Positions 8,622 through 17,120 are shown, counted from the stretch's first letter. The stretch is DNA of 64,000 nucleotides from Actinophytocola sp963825445 (GCA_963825445.1 CAWGTM010000020.1:62001-126000), one strand, 5' to 3'. The notes: generated by a model not told the origin, from the sequence alone. A program made the numbers and translations.

Positions 8622-8831
8622 ATGATCGAGCTGATCCGCTCCAACGACCCGGTGCTGATGTCGTTCGCGACGTCGCTGCTCAAGGACGCGAAGATCCCGC
8701 ACTCCGTGGCCGACTCCCACATGAGCACGATCGACGGCACGATCAACGCCGTGGAGAACCGGATCCTGGTGGCGGAGGACCGGCTGGCGGAGGCGAAGGA
8801 ACTGCTGACGGACGCGGGTCTGTCGGTCTAG
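8622..8831 (+). CDS. DUF2007-family small protein
   Basis: 69 aa from ATG 8622. MIELIRSNDPVLMSFATSLLKDAKIPHSVADSHMSTIDG ... RILVAEDRLAEAKELLTDAG follows the DUF2007 pattern: one beta-alpha-beta-beta-alpha unit in which a strand and helix are followed by a second strand and a closing acidic helix, related to PII-like signal domains. The function of the family is not established. The TAG stop (8829-8831) shares CTAG with the stop of the convergent methyltransferase gene. Confidence 0.75.
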   Translation: MIELIRSNDPVLMSFATSLLKDAKIPHSVADSHMSTIDGTINAVENRILVAEDRLAEAKELLTDAGLSV

Positions 8832-9679
8832 TACGGCTTCTGGCCGACGCCGGCCCACACGGCCGCGTGTGCGGGCGTCGGGAATGCCACGGTCGGCGCG
8901 CTGGGCCCGGTCTCCTCCGGCAGCCACTCGGTGACCCACTGCCAGCCCGGCCCGACCACGTCCAGGTCGTCGAGCAGGGCCTCGATCTTCGCGTGGGAGC
9001 GCCAGTTCACGCTGATGCAGGTCGGCGCGTACAGGTGACGCAGGTCGAGCAGCCGGTCGCTCACCTCGCCCGGCACGCCGTCGTTCGTCATGTGTGACAC
9101 GGCTACGTAGGACCCGGCCGGCAGGCGCTCGTACAGCTTGGCCACGGACTCGGGGCCGACGTCGATGCCGCTGGCGTCCGGCTGCTCGATGTGCAGGAGC
9201 GCGACGAGCAGTAACGCCACGGGTTGGTTCGGGTCGAGCAGGCCGGTGTCGACCGCCTGCTCCCACAGGTCGCCCGGGTTGCGCAGGTCGGCCTCGATGA
9301 CGGAATGCCGGTCCTGGTCGCCCTCCTGGTCGAGGATCAGCTGGGCATGGGCGACCGCCACCGGGTCGTTGTCCACGTAGACGACCCGGGTGTCCGGCTC
9401 GCGACCGTGGTATCTGGCCAGTTCGTCGGCTATTCGGTGCGTGCAGCCGGCGCCGGGGACGCCCGCGCCGACGTCCAGGAACTGGCGGATCCCACGTTTG
9501 GTCAGAAACCGGACAACCCGGTCGAGGAAAAGCCGGTTCGCTCTGGCCACTTTTCTCATCTGCGGGAACGTGTCGAGCACGTGGTCACCGAAGTCGCGGT
9601 CGACGACCCAGTTGGTGGTACCGCCGAGGTAGTAGTCGTAAACCCGGGCGACGCTCGGTCGTGCCAGCGCGGATAACAC
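8828..9679 (-). CDS. SAM-dependent methyltransferase, DUF574/PF04672 type
   Basis: 283 aa from GTG 9679 with GGGAGG six bases upstream on the minus strand. The N-terminal SVARVYDYYLGGTTNWVVDRDFGD and QMRKVARANRLFLDRVVRFLTKRGIRQFLDVGAGVPG match the actinobacteria-specific SAM methyltransferase family whose members typically open with ARVYDYLLGG. The SAM loop is FLDVGAGVP, followed by the acidic strand VVYVDNDPVAVAHA. Substrates of this family are mostly unknown. The gene follows the DUF5753-XRE regulator on the same strand with a 60-bp gap, and such genes often accompany DUF397/DUF5753 pairs. Confidence 0.85.
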   Translation of the reverse strand: MLSALARPSVARVYDYYLGGTTNWVVDRDFGDHVLDTFPQMRKVARANRLFLDRVVRFLTKRGIRQFLDVGAGVPGAGCTHRIADELARYHGREPDTRVVYVDNDPVAVAHAQLILDQEGDQDRHSVIEADLRNPGDLWEQAVDTGLLDPNQPVALLLVALLHIEQPDASGIDVGPESVAKLYERLPAGSYVAVSHMTNDGVPGEVSDRLLDLRHLYAPTCISVNWRSHAKIEALLDDLDVVGPGWQWVTEWLPEETGPSAPTVAFPTPAHAAVWAGVGQKPY

Positions 9680-9739
9680 AGTGAGCCTCCCGGTCCAGAC
9701 GACACCGGGATGCTACTCGTTATCCGGCCAGATATAAGA

Positions 9740-10564
9740 TCAATGTGCCAGATCGTTAAGGTACTTGAGACTTTCTTCCTCGTTCAGCGCCGCGTCGTAC
9801 AAGGTCGTCCAGATGTTCTCGAACTCGGCCACCTCGGCCTTGTCGCGGAACATTTTTCCGTAGCGGAAATAGGGGACGTATACGACGGGGTTGGGGCCGT
9901 CAAGGTCGAACTTCAACATGGTCATGTCGGTGTCGACGTGCGAGACCACCGCGTCGAACGACAATATCCGCAGGGACAGGTTCTCGTGCTCGGAGAGCAG
10001 GCCGAGCAGGCAGGCCGCCTGCTCGCGGCGGATCACCTCGGCGCCGCCGGGAGCCCTGAGCAGGGAGGACTCGCTCAGCACGACCTGATAACGCGGTGCG
10101 TTGATCCGCGAAAGGATTGCCCGGCGGGCGTTGCGCTCGTCGAGAATCTTGATCGGCGGCGTCCGGTCGACGGCCAGCGCGTACATCTGAAGAATGTACT
10201 GGTCGGACTGCAGCGGCACGGGAATTGCCTCGCGGTGGAACGCGAGAACCTCGGTGCAGTCGTCCCGCTTTTCCATCTCCTTGAGGGCGAGGAAGTGGCC
10301 GCACGGCGTGACGCCGGCGGGCGTGCCCGGCGCGGCGAGCGCACGCAGGCCGGCGATCTCGCGCCGAATATCCTCGGTGGCCCCGTAGTGCGTCAGCAGT
10401 GTCTCCAGGTCGTCGTCCGTGAGCCGCTGACCGGCTTCGATCTTCTGCATCTTGCTCTGGCTCCAGAGCACCACCGCGCCGACCTGTGCCTGGGTGAGTC
10501 CGACCGACCGGCGGATGCGTTTCAGCGCCTTGCCCAGCGCCTGTTCACCCTCTGTGGATTTCAT
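9740..10564 (-). CDS. XRE-family regulator with DUF5753 (Scr1/WhiJ-like)
   Basis: 274 aa from ATG 10564; GTG 10570 is an alternative with closer GGGAG spacing. Residues 6-65 are the Xre helix-turn-helix (LGKALKRIRRSVGLTQAQVGAVVLWSQSKMQKIEAGQRLTDDDLETLLTHYG). Residues about 95-270 are DUF5753 (EVLAFHREAIPVPLQSDQYILQMYALA, RRAILSRINAPRYQVVLSESSLLR, FDLDGPNPVVYVPYFRYGKMF). These regulators normally pair with a small DUF397 protein; one is encoded just upstream on the same strand (10706-10909). In Streptomyces the WhiJ-like members act in development. The methyltransferase gene follows 60 bp downstream, suggesting a three-gene operon. Confidence 0.88.
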   Translation of the reverse strand: MKSTEGEQALGKALKRIRRSVGLTQAQVGAVVLWSQSKMQKIEAGQRLTDDDLETLLTHYGATEDIRREIAGLRALAAPGTPAGVTPCGHFLALKEMEKRDDCTEVLAFHREAIPVPLQSDQYILQMYALAVDRTPPIKILDERNARRAILSRINAPRYQVVLSESSLLRAPGGAEVIRREQAACLLGLLSEHENLSLRILSFDAVVSHVDTDMTMLKFDLDGPNPVVYVPYFRYGKMFRDKAEVAEFENIWTTLYDAALNEEESLKYLNDLAH

Positions 10565-10705
10565 GGGCACTTGATCTCCCGGGACGTCACCTATATGGGT
10601 ACTACGTCGGGAGAGCCTACGACAGGAGTAGACGTTTTGCGTCATCTGGGTGCGCAAAAGTGTCGCGCTAACTCCACGGGGGAGTGAGCGCGACGACTTT
10701 CAAGA

Positions 10706-10909
10706 TCAGCTTAGTGTGTCGCAGTAGATCAAGAAAGAGGTCCAGGAGACCCGGTGGAAGTGCAGTTCAGGGCCGATTTTCGGTTTGGAGTCACGAACGT
10801 CGACGTCGTTCGTGGCCACCCGAACCTCGACGCACTGGTTGGCGGGTCCGCACGCGCGGGCTCGCCGCCAGCGACTTGCGCGTGTCGGGACGTGGACCGC
10901 AGGTCCCAT
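10706..10909 (-). CDS. DUF397 small protein, partner of the XRE-DUF5753 regulator
   Basis: 67 aa from ATG 10909. The core NQCVEVRVATNDVDVRDSK followed by GPELHFHRVSWTSFLIYC is the DUF397 signature (C-V-E-V, V-R-D-S-K, a W-x-x-F-l ending). DUF397 proteins are encoded beside Xre-DUF5753 regulators in actinomycetes, where the pair behaves like WhiJ-type or toxin-antitoxin-like regulatory modules. The N-terminal 25 residues are Arg/Ala-rich and less convincing, so the true start may be internal. The gap to the XRE gene is 141 bp. Confidence 0.7.
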   Translation of the reverse strand: MGPAVHVPTRASRWRRARACGPANQCVEVRVATNDVDVRDSKPKIGPELHFHRVSWTSFLIYCDTLS

Positions 10910-11261
10910 GATCTTCTCGCTTTCCCCGAGCCACCATGACGCGATTAATCGTGCGCCACTCCTAATCGTGAATCAAGGACAGAAAGTGCACAGTTGTGGG
11001 ACGGAATCTGGCTAACTGGACAAGTGAGCGGTGTGGCGATATCCCACTCTCGGATACCCGACAATCAGGTATCAAAACAGGGCAGAAAAGCACCTTCTAA
11101 TCCACTCGTGGCCCACCGTCCTGCCGCTTCCTCGTGGTGATCACCGGGACGGCCGCCGCCGTGGGTCGGCCAGCTCGTGCTCGCGGGCTCCAGGCGGACC
11201 TGTTGTCGATCAAGAGTTGGGTATAACATGTTCTCATTCCTTCAAGAGTGAGGAAGCTTCT
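10910..11261. promoter_or_regulatory. Divergent control region between the DUF397 operon and the cholesterol oxidase gene
   Basis: This 352-bp stretch holds no convincing gene and is less GC-rich than its flanks. TAATCGTG occurs twice (10946-10953 and 10963-10970), 17 bp apart, in a position to control the leftward DUF397 operon. On the right, CTGTTG (11200-11205) and TATAAC (11222-11227) with a 16-bp spacer form a fair promoter for the oxidase gene, giving a leader of roughly 28 nt, with GAGGAAG as ribosome site before ATG 11262. Confidence 0.4.
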
Positions 11262-12902
11262 ATGACTGACTACACCCTGCACAGCAAGGAATTCAGACCA
11301 GTCTCCCGTCGCCGGTTCATAACAGGAACTGGTTCTATTTTGGGAGCCGCTGTTCTGGCCGGGAACATCGCTCCGAGCCAGGCGGCCGCGGCGCCGAGGG
11401 CAGACATCGTCGACGGCGCACAGGTATCGGCTCTCGTGATCGGCACCGGCTACGGCGGCTCGGTCACCGCACTGCGGCTCGCTCAGGCGGGCGTCACCGT
11501 TCACATGATCGAAATGGGCATGGCCTGGGAAACCCCTGGTACGGACGGCAAGATCTTCGCCAACACCACCACACCGGACTACCGTTCGTTCTGGCTGCGC
11601 ACCCGCACCAAGCAGCCGGTCAGCAATTTCCTGGGTTTCCCGATCGACAAGAACGTCCCGCTGTACACGGGCATCCTGGACGCCGAGGACTTCAGCGGCA
11701 TCACCGTTTACCAGGGCCGCGGCGTCGGCGGCGGCTCGCTCGTCAACGGCGGCATGGCGGTCACCCCGCGGCGCGAGCACTTCGGTGAGGTGCTCCCGTC
11801 GGTGAACCCCGACGAGATGTACAACACCTACTACCCGCGCGCCAATGCCGGACTCGGCGTCAACCAGGTCGACCAGGCGTGGTGGGAAACGGTGAACTGC
11901 TACCAGTACGGCCGGGTCGGGCGCAAACACGCCCAGCGGTCCAACTTCTCGTTCATGTTCGTGCCCAACGTCTACGACATGAACTACATGAAGCAGGAAG
12001 CCGCCGGCTCGGTCCCGAAGTCCGCGGTGGCCGGCGAACTGTTGTACGGCAACAACTACGGCAAGAAGTCGCTGCCGAAGACCTACCTCGCCCAGGCGCG
12101 GGCGACCGGGCGGGTGAACATCTCGCCACAGCACCGGGTCACGTCGGTGGCCCCGGCGTCGGGCGGTCGCTACACGGTGGTCATCGAGCAGCTCAACACC
12201 ACGGGTGGGGTCACGACCACGAAGACCGTGACGGCCGACCGGGTGTTCTTCGCGGCCGGCAGTGTCGGCACCAGCAAGCTGCTGACCAAGCTGAAGGCGA
12301 CCGGCAAGCTGCCGGGGCTGAACGGCGAGATCGGCAAGGGTTGGGGCGACAACGGCAACGTGATGTGTGGGCGTGCCAACCACTTGTGGGATCCGACGGG
12401 TTCGGTGCAGGCGTCGATTCCCACGGCCGGCATCGACAACTGGGCGGCCGGCGGAGCGTTCGCCGAGGTCGCCCCGCTGCCCACGGGGATCGAGACGTGG
12501 GCGTCGTTCTACCTGTCGATCACCAGGACCCCGCACCGCGCCCAGTTCTCCTGGAACGCGGGCACGGGAAAGGTCGACCTGAACTGGCAGACCGCGTGGA
12601 AGCAGTCATCCATCAACTCCGCCAAGACGATCTTCGACAAGATCAACGCGAAGGAGGGCACGATCTACCGCACGGATCTGTTCGGTGTGAACAAGATCTG
12701 GGGCGACCACCTCACGTACCACCCGCTCGGCGGTGCGGTACTCAACAAGGCCACCGACAACTATGGGCGCCTGCACGGATATCCCGGCCTGTACGTGATG
12801 GACGGTGCGCTCGTTCCCGGCAATACCAGCGTGAACCCGTTCGTCACGATCACCGCGCTCGCCGAACGCAACATCGAGCGCATCATCGCCACTGATCTGT
12901 GA
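11262..12902 (+). CDS. choA: Secreted cholesterol oxidase (GMC-type, Tat signal)
   Basis: 546 aa from ATG 11262. The N-terminus is a twin-arginine signal (SRRRF at 15-19, hydrophobic 26-37, AAAA cleavage region near 44). FAD motif GTGYGGS at 61-67, then MIEMG, GRGVGGGSLVNGGMAV, FVPNVYDMNYMKQEAAGSVPKSA, GWGDNGNVM, FAEVAPLPTG, YHPLGGAVL and GNTSVNPFVTITALAERN follow the Streptomyces class I cholesterol oxidase throughout, including the active-site Glu (FAEV), His (YHPLGG) and Asn (SVNPF). The enzyme oxidises and isomerises cholesterol to cholest-4-en-3-one outside the cell, making hydrogen peroxide. A partner P450, often next door in Streptomyces, is absent. Confidence 0.93.
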   Translation: MTDYTLHSKEFRPVSRRRFITGTGSILGAAVLAGNIAPSQAAAAPRADIVDGAQVSALVIGTGYGGSVTALRLAQAGVTVHMIEMGMAWETPGTDGKIFANTTTPDYRSFWLRTRTKQPVSNFLGFPIDKNVPLYTGILDAEDFSGITVYQGRGVGGGSLVNGGMAVTPRREHFGEVLPSVNPDEMYNTYYPRANAGLGVNQVDQAWWETVNCYQYGRVGRKHAQRSNFSFMFVPNVYDMNYMKQEAAGSVPKSAVAGELLYGNNYGKKSLPKTYLAQARATGRVNISPQHRVTSVAPASGGRYTVVIEQLNTTGGVTTTKTVTADRVFFAAGSVGTSKLLTKLKATGKLPGLNGEIGKGWGDNGNVMCGRANHLWDPTGSVQASIPTAGIDNWAAGGAFAEVAPLPTGIETWASFYLSITRTPHRAQFSWNAGTGKVDLNWQTAWKQSSINSAKTIFDKINAKEGTIYRTDLFGVNKIWGDHLTYHPLGGAVLNKATDNYGRLHGYPGLYVMDGALVPGNTSVNPFVTITALAERNIERIIATDL

Positions 12903-12912
12903 GAACGCACCT

Positions 12913-12938
12913 GCTGGGTGAGTGCGCGCTCACCCAGC
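12913..12938. terminator. Bidirectional hairpin between convergent genes
   Basis: GCTGGGTGAG (12913-12922) and CTCACCCAGC (12929-12938) are perfect 10-bp arms with a 6-nt loop, 10 bp after the oxidase stop and overlapping the last codons of the convergent AhpD-like gene. No T-tract follows on either side. Confidence 0.55.
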
Positions 12939-13430
12939 GGTGCCCGGCACCGACGCGCTCTGGAGCACGCACACCGCGTCGATGCCCAGTACGTGATTGA
13001 GCCGGCCGAACACGAGCCACGCGCCGATGCTCATGCTCAACTCCACGATCTCCCGCTGGCTGAAGTGCGCCTTCATTCGCGACCAGAACTCGTCGTCGAT
13101 GCCATGGTGGTCCAGCGCGTACCGCTCGGCGTACTCGGCGGCCAGGCGAGTGCGATCGTCGAACGCGTCGGTGGTGCGCCACTCGGTCACCGCGTCGGCG
13201 AACGTGTCCTCGACCTTCTGCCCGTCGCGGTCGGTCCGCCAGTCGAGGCAGAACAGGCACCCGTTGATCTGCGCGATCCGCAGCCGCGCGGCCTCGAACT
13301 CCCGCAGCCCCAACGTGGTGTGCTGGTATACGGCCAGCGAGAGCTGCGCGGCGGCCGGGCCGATCCCCGGGACGATCTCGCCCCACACGTAGCCGATCGG
13401 GTCCTTGCCGTCGGGGATGTCGATGATCAT
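12930..13430 (-). CDS. AhpD-like/carboxymuconolactone decarboxylase-family protein
   Basis: 166 aa from ATG 13430. The helical CMD/AhpD core is visible: FEAARLRIAQINGCLFCLDWRTD carries the C-x-x-C redox pair, and EIVELSMSIGAWLVFGRLNHVLGID is the second conserved helix region. Proteins with this arrangement act as alkylhydroperoxidase-type disulfide reductases or CMD-like enzymes. Its ATG overlaps the stop of the upstream amine-dehydrogenase-like gene (ATGA, 13427-13430), so the two are probably translated together. Substrate not inferable. Confidence 0.82.
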   Translation of the reverse strand: MIIDIPDGKDPIGYVWGEIVPGIGPAAAQLSLAVYQHTTLGLREFEAARLRIAQINGCLFCLDWRTDRDGQKVEDTFADAVTEWRTTDAFDDRTRLAAEYAERYALDHHGIDDEFWSRMKAHFSQREIVELSMSIGAWLVFGRLNHVLGIDAVCVLQSASVPGTAG

Positions 13431-14497
13431 GCGAGCGTCCTTCCGAGCTTGCCGGGCCGCAGGGGCACGTCGAGCGCGTCGTAGAGGCCGGGTTCCGCGT
13501 CGGTCAGCCAGTCGATGGCGTTGACCAGTCGGCCGACGGCCGTGGCGTTCCCGCCGGCCGACCGGTTCTCGTCCTCGTCGGTGGCCTCGACCGTGACCTC
13601 GATGCGTGGTCGGCCCTCGATGATCACGCGGTGCGCGCCGGCGCCGTCGGGTGGCGTCGGCCAGTCCGGCGCGCAGGAGGCGTGGATGCGGGTCACGTGC
13701 TCGATGACGATGCGGGGCTCGCCGTCGACGATGCCCTGCACCTCGAACCGGATGGCACCCTGGGTGCCCGCCTCGAACTCACCCATCGTCCTGGTGCTGA
13801 CGGTGGCGTCGAGCGCGCGGCGGTCGAGGGTCTCGCGGATCTCGTCGATCTTCACGTCCAGGGCGCGGGCCATGAGCCGGATCTGCCCGCCCCACACCAT
13901 GCTCGGGACGCCGGTCGCGATCATCGGCGGCTGGTGGTCCATGGGCTGGCCCATGCCGACCAGGTAACGCACGGAGTCGGGCTGCTCGTAGGTCGAGTAG
14001 TCGAAGATCTCCTGGCAGCGGATGACGTCCACTCTGGACCCGAGCCCGCTGATCAGCAGCGGCAGCACGTCGTTGCCCCAGCCGGGATCCACACCGGACA
14101 CGAACAGCGAACCGCCGCCCTCGGCGATGGCCGCGAGGATCGGGTCGCGTAGTTCGGGTGGGGCGTTGCGTTGGTCGTAGAGCACGTAGACCGACGGCGT
14201 GACCACCACGGCGCCGACGCGGATGGCCCTGGCGATGTCGTCGAGGGCTTCCATGGGCCGGACCTCGCCGGACGCGGCGTAGACCACGGCGCGGGGCCTC
14301 TTCGCGAGGACGGCCTCGACGTCGTCGGTCGCGAGAACGCCGAGTTCGTCGATTCCGGCGATGGTCCCCGCGTCGAGTCCCACCTTGTCGGGGTTGTGGA
14401 CGATGACGGCCGACAGCGTGAGCGCGGGATGGGCCGCCACGGCACGAACGGCCGCGCGGCCGACATTGCCGGTGCCCCAGACAACCGTGGGAATCAC
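13427..14497 (-). CDS. NAD(P)-dependent oxidoreductase, DapB-N/native amine dehydrogenase-like
   Basis: 356 aa from GTG 14497. The Rossmann start IPTVVWGTGNVGRAAVRAV and HPALTLSAVIVHNPDKVGLDAG are typical of the dihydrodipicolinate-reductase N-terminal superfamily branch that includes 2,4-diaminopentanoate dehydrogenase and native amine dehydrogenases. VSGVDPGWGNDVLPLLISGLGSRVD and EIFDYSTYEQPDSVR are further conserved stretches of that branch. Upstream in-frame codons were rejected because the fold starts at IPTVV. Forms a translationally coupled pair with the AhpD-like gene and is divergent from the ABC transporter operon. Actual substrate unknown. Confidence 0.78.
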   Translation of the reverse strand: MIPTVVWGTGNVGRAAVRAVAAHPALTLSAVIVHNPDKVGLDAGTIAGIDELGVLATDDVEAVLAKRPRAVVYAASGEVRPMEALDDIARAIRVGAVVVTPSVYVLYDQRNAPPELRDPILAAIAEGGGSLFVSGVDPGWGNDVLPLLISGLGSRVDVIRCQEIFDYSTYEQPDSVRYLVGMGQPMDHQPPMIATGVPSMVWGGQIRLMARALDVKIDEIRETLDRRALDATVSTRTMGEFEAGTQGAIRFEVQGIVDGEPRIVIEHVTRIHASCAPDWPTPPDGAGAHRVIIEGRPRIEVTVEATDEDENRSAGGNATAVGRLVNAIDWLTDAEPGLYDALDVPLRPGKLGRTLA

Positions 14498-14562
14498 GTT
14501 CCGAGCGTAGGCACGGCGGTGACCGGCGCCTAGCGGCCCGTTCCGGGTACCGGAACAGTTGC

Positions 14563-14600
14563 TTGACCTTGACGCAGGGTCAACCCTCGATCCTTCGGCC
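14563..14600 (+). promoter_or_regulatory. MerR-type operator/promoter of the ABC-MerR operon, probably leaderless
   Basis: TTGACC (14563-14568) can act as -35. Overlapping it is the perfect inverted repeat TTGAC-GCAGG-GTCAA (14569-14583), and TTGACC pairs with GGTCAA in an outer dyad. A -10 around 14588-14593 (19-20 bp spacing, as MerR regulators require) would place the transcript start at or next to ATG 14601, and no Shine-Dalgarno sequence is seen. The MerR gene at the operon end is the natural candidate regulator. Confidence 0.5.
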
Positions 14601-15347
14601 ATGGCAATTCACGTGCAGGGCCTCACGAAGTCGTACGGGAAGCTCGAAGTGTTGCGTGGTGTGGACTTCGACGTGGCGCGGGGCAGCATCTTCGCCCTGC
14701 TCGGCGCCAACGGGTCGGGCAAGACCACGACCGTGCGGATCCTCGCCACGCTGCTGAAGGCCGACGCGGGAACGGCCCGTGTCAACGAATTCGACGTCGC
14801 CACGCACCCGGCGAACGTGCGGGAGTCCATCAGCCTCACCGGCCAGTTCGCGGCCGTGGACGAGATCCTCACCGGTCGGGAGAACCTCGTACTGGTCGCC
14901 AGGTTGCGACATCTCGACAACCCGGGCGCGGTCGCGGACGAGTTGCTGGAACGGTTCTCGCTGACCGACGCGGCCACCCGCCGGGTGTCGACGTACTCGG
15001 GTGGCATGCGCCGTCGTCTGGACATCGCCATGAGCCTCATCGGGGACTCGCCGGTGATCTTCCTGGACGAGCCGACCGCCGGGCTCGACCCCGAGGCACG
15101 GCTCGAGGTGTGGCAGACGGTCAGGGATCTCGCAGGCTCGGGCACGACGGTGCTGCTCACCACGCAGTACCTGGACGAGGCCGAGCAGTTGGCCGACCGG
15201 ATCGCGATCCTCCACGAGGGCCGGATCATCGCGAACGGCACCCTCGCCGAACTCAAGCAGCTCTTCCCGCCGGCCAACGTCTCCTACGTCGAGAAGCAAC
15301 CGACCCTCGAGGAGATCTTCCTCGCGATCACCAGGGAAAAGGCATGA
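14601..15347 (+). CDS. ABC transporter ATP-binding protein, DrrA-like
   Basis: 248 aa from ATG 14601. Walker A GANGSGKTT (near residue 36), signature YSGGMRRRLDIAMSLI, Walker B VIFLDEPTAGLDPEAR, and the H-loop equivalent reads TQYLDEAEQLADRI with Gln in place of His, common in DrrA-type drug exporters. The C-terminus (VEKQPTLEEIFLAITRE) is the DrrA-type tail. Its stop overlaps the permease start (ATGA, 15344-15347). With the permease it would form a two-component exporter for a hydrophobic drug or lipid. Confidence 0.9.
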   Translation: MAIHVQGLTKSYGKLEVLRGVDFDVARGSIFALLGANGSGKTTTVRILATLLKADAGTARVNEFDVATHPANVRESISLTGQFAAVDEILTGRENLVLVARLRHLDNPGAVADELLERFSLTDAATRRVSTYSGGMRRRLDIAMSLIGDSPVIFLDEPTAGLDPEARLEVWQTVRDLAGSGTTVLLTTQYLDEAEQLADRIAILHEGRIIANGTLAELKQLFPPANVSYVEKQPTLEEIFLAITREKA

Positions 15348-16102
15348 CCACGTACTTCTTCGCCGACACCACTGTCCTCACGGGACGGACCCTGCGTCAT
15401 GTCACCCGCAGCGTGGACACCATCATCACGACCGTCATCACGCCGGTCGCCATGATGCTGATGTTCGTCTACGTGTTCGGCGGCGCGATCGACATCGGCC
15501 CGGGGCGGTACATCGACTACATGCTGCCCGGCATCCTGATCGTCACGATCGCGTCCGGCATCTCCTACACGGCGTTCCGGTTGTTCATGGACATGAAGAG
15601 CGGGATCTTCGAACGGTTCCAGTCCATGCCGATCGCGCGGTCGGGCGTGCTGTGGGCTCACGTGCTGACCTCGTTGGTGGCCAACCTGATCTCGCTCGTG
15701 ATCGTGGTGGGTGTCGCGCTGCTCATGGGTTTCCGGTCGGGGGCGGGTGTGCTGGCGTGGCTCGCGGTCGCCGGTGTCCTGACGCTGCTCACCCTGGCGC
15801 TGACGTGGATCGCCGTGATCCCAGGGCTCTCGGCGTCGTCGGTGGAGGGCGCGGGCGCGTTCGCCTACCCGCTGATCTTCCTGCCGTTCCTCAGCTCGGC
15901 GTTCGTGCCGACGGCGACCATGCCCGGCCCGGTGCGTTGGTTCGCCGAGAACCAGCCGGTGACGTCGATCGTCAACACGATCCGCGCGCTGTTCGCGCAG
16001 GAGCCGATCGGGAACTGGTGGACCGCGGTCGCATGGTGTGCCGGCATCCTCGTGGTGGCGTACTTCTGCGCGATGGTCGTCTATCGTCGGAAGATCGCCT
16101 GA
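15344..16102 (+). CDS. ABC-2 type permease, DrrB-like
   Basis: 252 aa from ATG 15344. Six predicted membrane segments, with hydrophobic stretches near residues 25-48 (ITTVITPVAMMLMFVYVFGG), 60-80, 105-130, 140-165, 175-195 and 225-248, plus the ABC-2 pattern YIDYMLPGILIVTIASG, MKSGIFERFQSMPIARS and P-x-x-FLSSAFVPTATMP. Translationally coupled to the ATPase. Substrate unknown; coupling with a MerR regulator suggests an inducible efflux system. Confidence 0.88.
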   Translation: MTTYFFADTTVLTGRTLRHVTRSVDTIITTVITPVAMMLMFVYVFGGAIDIGPGRYIDYMLPGILIVTIASGISYTAFRLFMDMKSGIFERFQSMPIARSGVLWAHVLTSLVANLISLVIVVGVALLMGFRSGAGVLAWLAVAGVLTLLTLALTWIAVIPGLSASSVEGAGAFAYPLIFLPFLSSAFVPTATMPGPVRWFAENQPVTSIVNTIRALFAQEPIGNWWTAVAWCAGILVVAYFCAMVVYRRKIA

Positions 16103-16110
16103 GGAGAACC

Positions 16111-16878
16111 ATGCTCACCATCAGCCAGCTGGCGACGCACGCCGGGGTGACGGTGCGCGCGGTCCGCCACTACCACAAGATCGGGCTGCTGGCGGAGCCC
16201 GAGCGCGACCGCTCCGGCTACCGGACGTACAACGCGGCCGCCGTGGTGCGACTGATCCGCATCCGCACCCTGGCCGACGCCGGCGTACCGCTGGCCCGCG
16301 TGCAGGAACTCCTCGACGCGGGTGCCGCCGAGTTCGCCGACGGCGTCCAGGAGATCGACCGGGAGCTGCGCGCCGAGGTCCGGCGGCTGCAGGGCACGCG
16401 CAAGCGGCTCGCCCGGCTCGCCGCCGGTGAGCACCTGGCGCTCCCGCCGAGCGTCGTCGGCTACCTCGACCGGCTGCGCGGGCTCGGTGTCGAGGAGTGG
16501 TACATCGAGATGGAACGGGACGCCTGGATCATGGTCGCCGCGCAGGTGCCGCACCTGATCGACTTCGTGATCGCCCAGAAGCACGAGGATCTGGAAGATC
16601 CGGACATGGTGAAGCTCTACGGCCTGGTCAGCGGGGGACCGGACTGGCCGGCCGACGACCCGCGGATCGTGGAGGTGGCCGACATCCTGGAGCGTCTCGC
16701 ACTCCGGGCCGAGGAGGCGGGCGAGGTGGGTGCCGACGGTTTCGACGACCGGTTCGTGGCGCTGATGGACGCGACCCTGGCCGAGTCGGCTCCGGGTGCC
16801 GCGCGGGTGTTGGCGATCCTGGAGTCGCGGGGCTGGAAGGGCTGGACTCGTATTGAGCGCGTGGCTCCCTCGGAGTGA
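16111..16878 (+). CDS. MerR-family regulator with C-terminal sensing region
   Basis: 255 aa from ATG 16111 with GAGGAG just upstream, 8 bp after the permease. The N-terminal domain is MLTISQLATHAGVTVRAVRHYHKIGLLAEPERDRSGYRTYNAAAVVRLIRIRTLADAGVPLARVQELLDAG, then a dimerisation helix (LRAEVRRLQGTRKRLARLAAGE). Residues about 120-255 form a helical domain rich in acidic and aromatic residues (WYIEMERDAWIMVAAQVPHLIDFVIAQK), a TipA-like position for binding a hydrophobic ligand, possibly a substrate of the linked exporter. Likely controls its own operon through the operator at 14563-14600. Confidence 0.87.
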   Translation: MLTISQLATHAGVTVRAVRHYHKIGLLAEPERDRSGYRTYNAAAVVRLIRIRTLADAGVPLARVQELLDAGAAEFADGVQEIDRELRAEVRRLQGTRKRLARLAAGEHLALPPSVVGYLDRLRGLGVEEWYIEMERDAWIMVAAQVPHLIDFVIAQKHEDLEDPDMVKLYGLVSGGPDWPADDPRIVEVADILERLALRAEEAGEVGADGFDDRFVALMDATLAESAPGAARVLAILESRGWKGWTRIERVAPSE

Positions 16879-16957
16879 GCGCGGCCTCCGGCCCCCGGAA
16901 TCCAGTTTACTGCGCGGGTCGGACAGGTCCGCTCGTCGAAGATCGACATCGGCCGGG

Positions 16958-17030
16958 TTGTCCACAGGCGAGGGCTCTGTCCACAGGCGAACTTCCGGCG
17001 CCCAGAACTGTCGGTTGGTTGCGGTAGCGT
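16958..17030 (+). promoter_or_regulatory. Compound module A: two DnaA-box-like 9-mers plus RecA-NDp/PafBC-type promoter
   Basis: TTGTCCACA (16958-16966) and CTGTCCACA (16977-16985), both followed by GGCG, precede GTCGGT (17010-17015) and TAGCGT (17025-17030). The 15-nt start-to-start distance matches the mycobacterial RecA-NDp/PafBC consensus (GTCRGT, g, N8, TAnnnT), a LexA-independent DNA-damage promoter. A GC-rich CCCCGCGCGCGAGAG run follows. A second promoter of the same type lies 90 bp downstream, directly before the RidA gene. Function is inferred from motif spacing. Confidence 0.5.
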
Positions 17031-17099
17031 GGATCTTGAGGGGCGGCCCCGCGCGCGAGAGGGCGACGTGTAAAAACGGCCGGTGAGGTGGCGGGGATT

Positions 17100-17120
17100 G
17101 TCGGTTCCGGCGGCTACGGT
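17100..17120 (+). promoter_or_regulatory. RecA-NDp/PafBC-type promoter of the RidA-MFS operon, leaderless
   Basis: TTGTCGGT with GTCGGT at 17100-17105 and TACGGT at 17115-17120, exactly 15 nt apart. The GTG start at 17127 lies six bases after the -10, so the mRNA would begin at or near the start codon without a Shine-Dalgarno sequence, as is common in actinobacteria. Confidence 0.55.

Noticed and set aside
6318..9266. 982-aa - strand ORF
   Set aside because: Same-strand alternate frame of the AfsR-type gene; Ala/Gly/Arg/Pro shadow.
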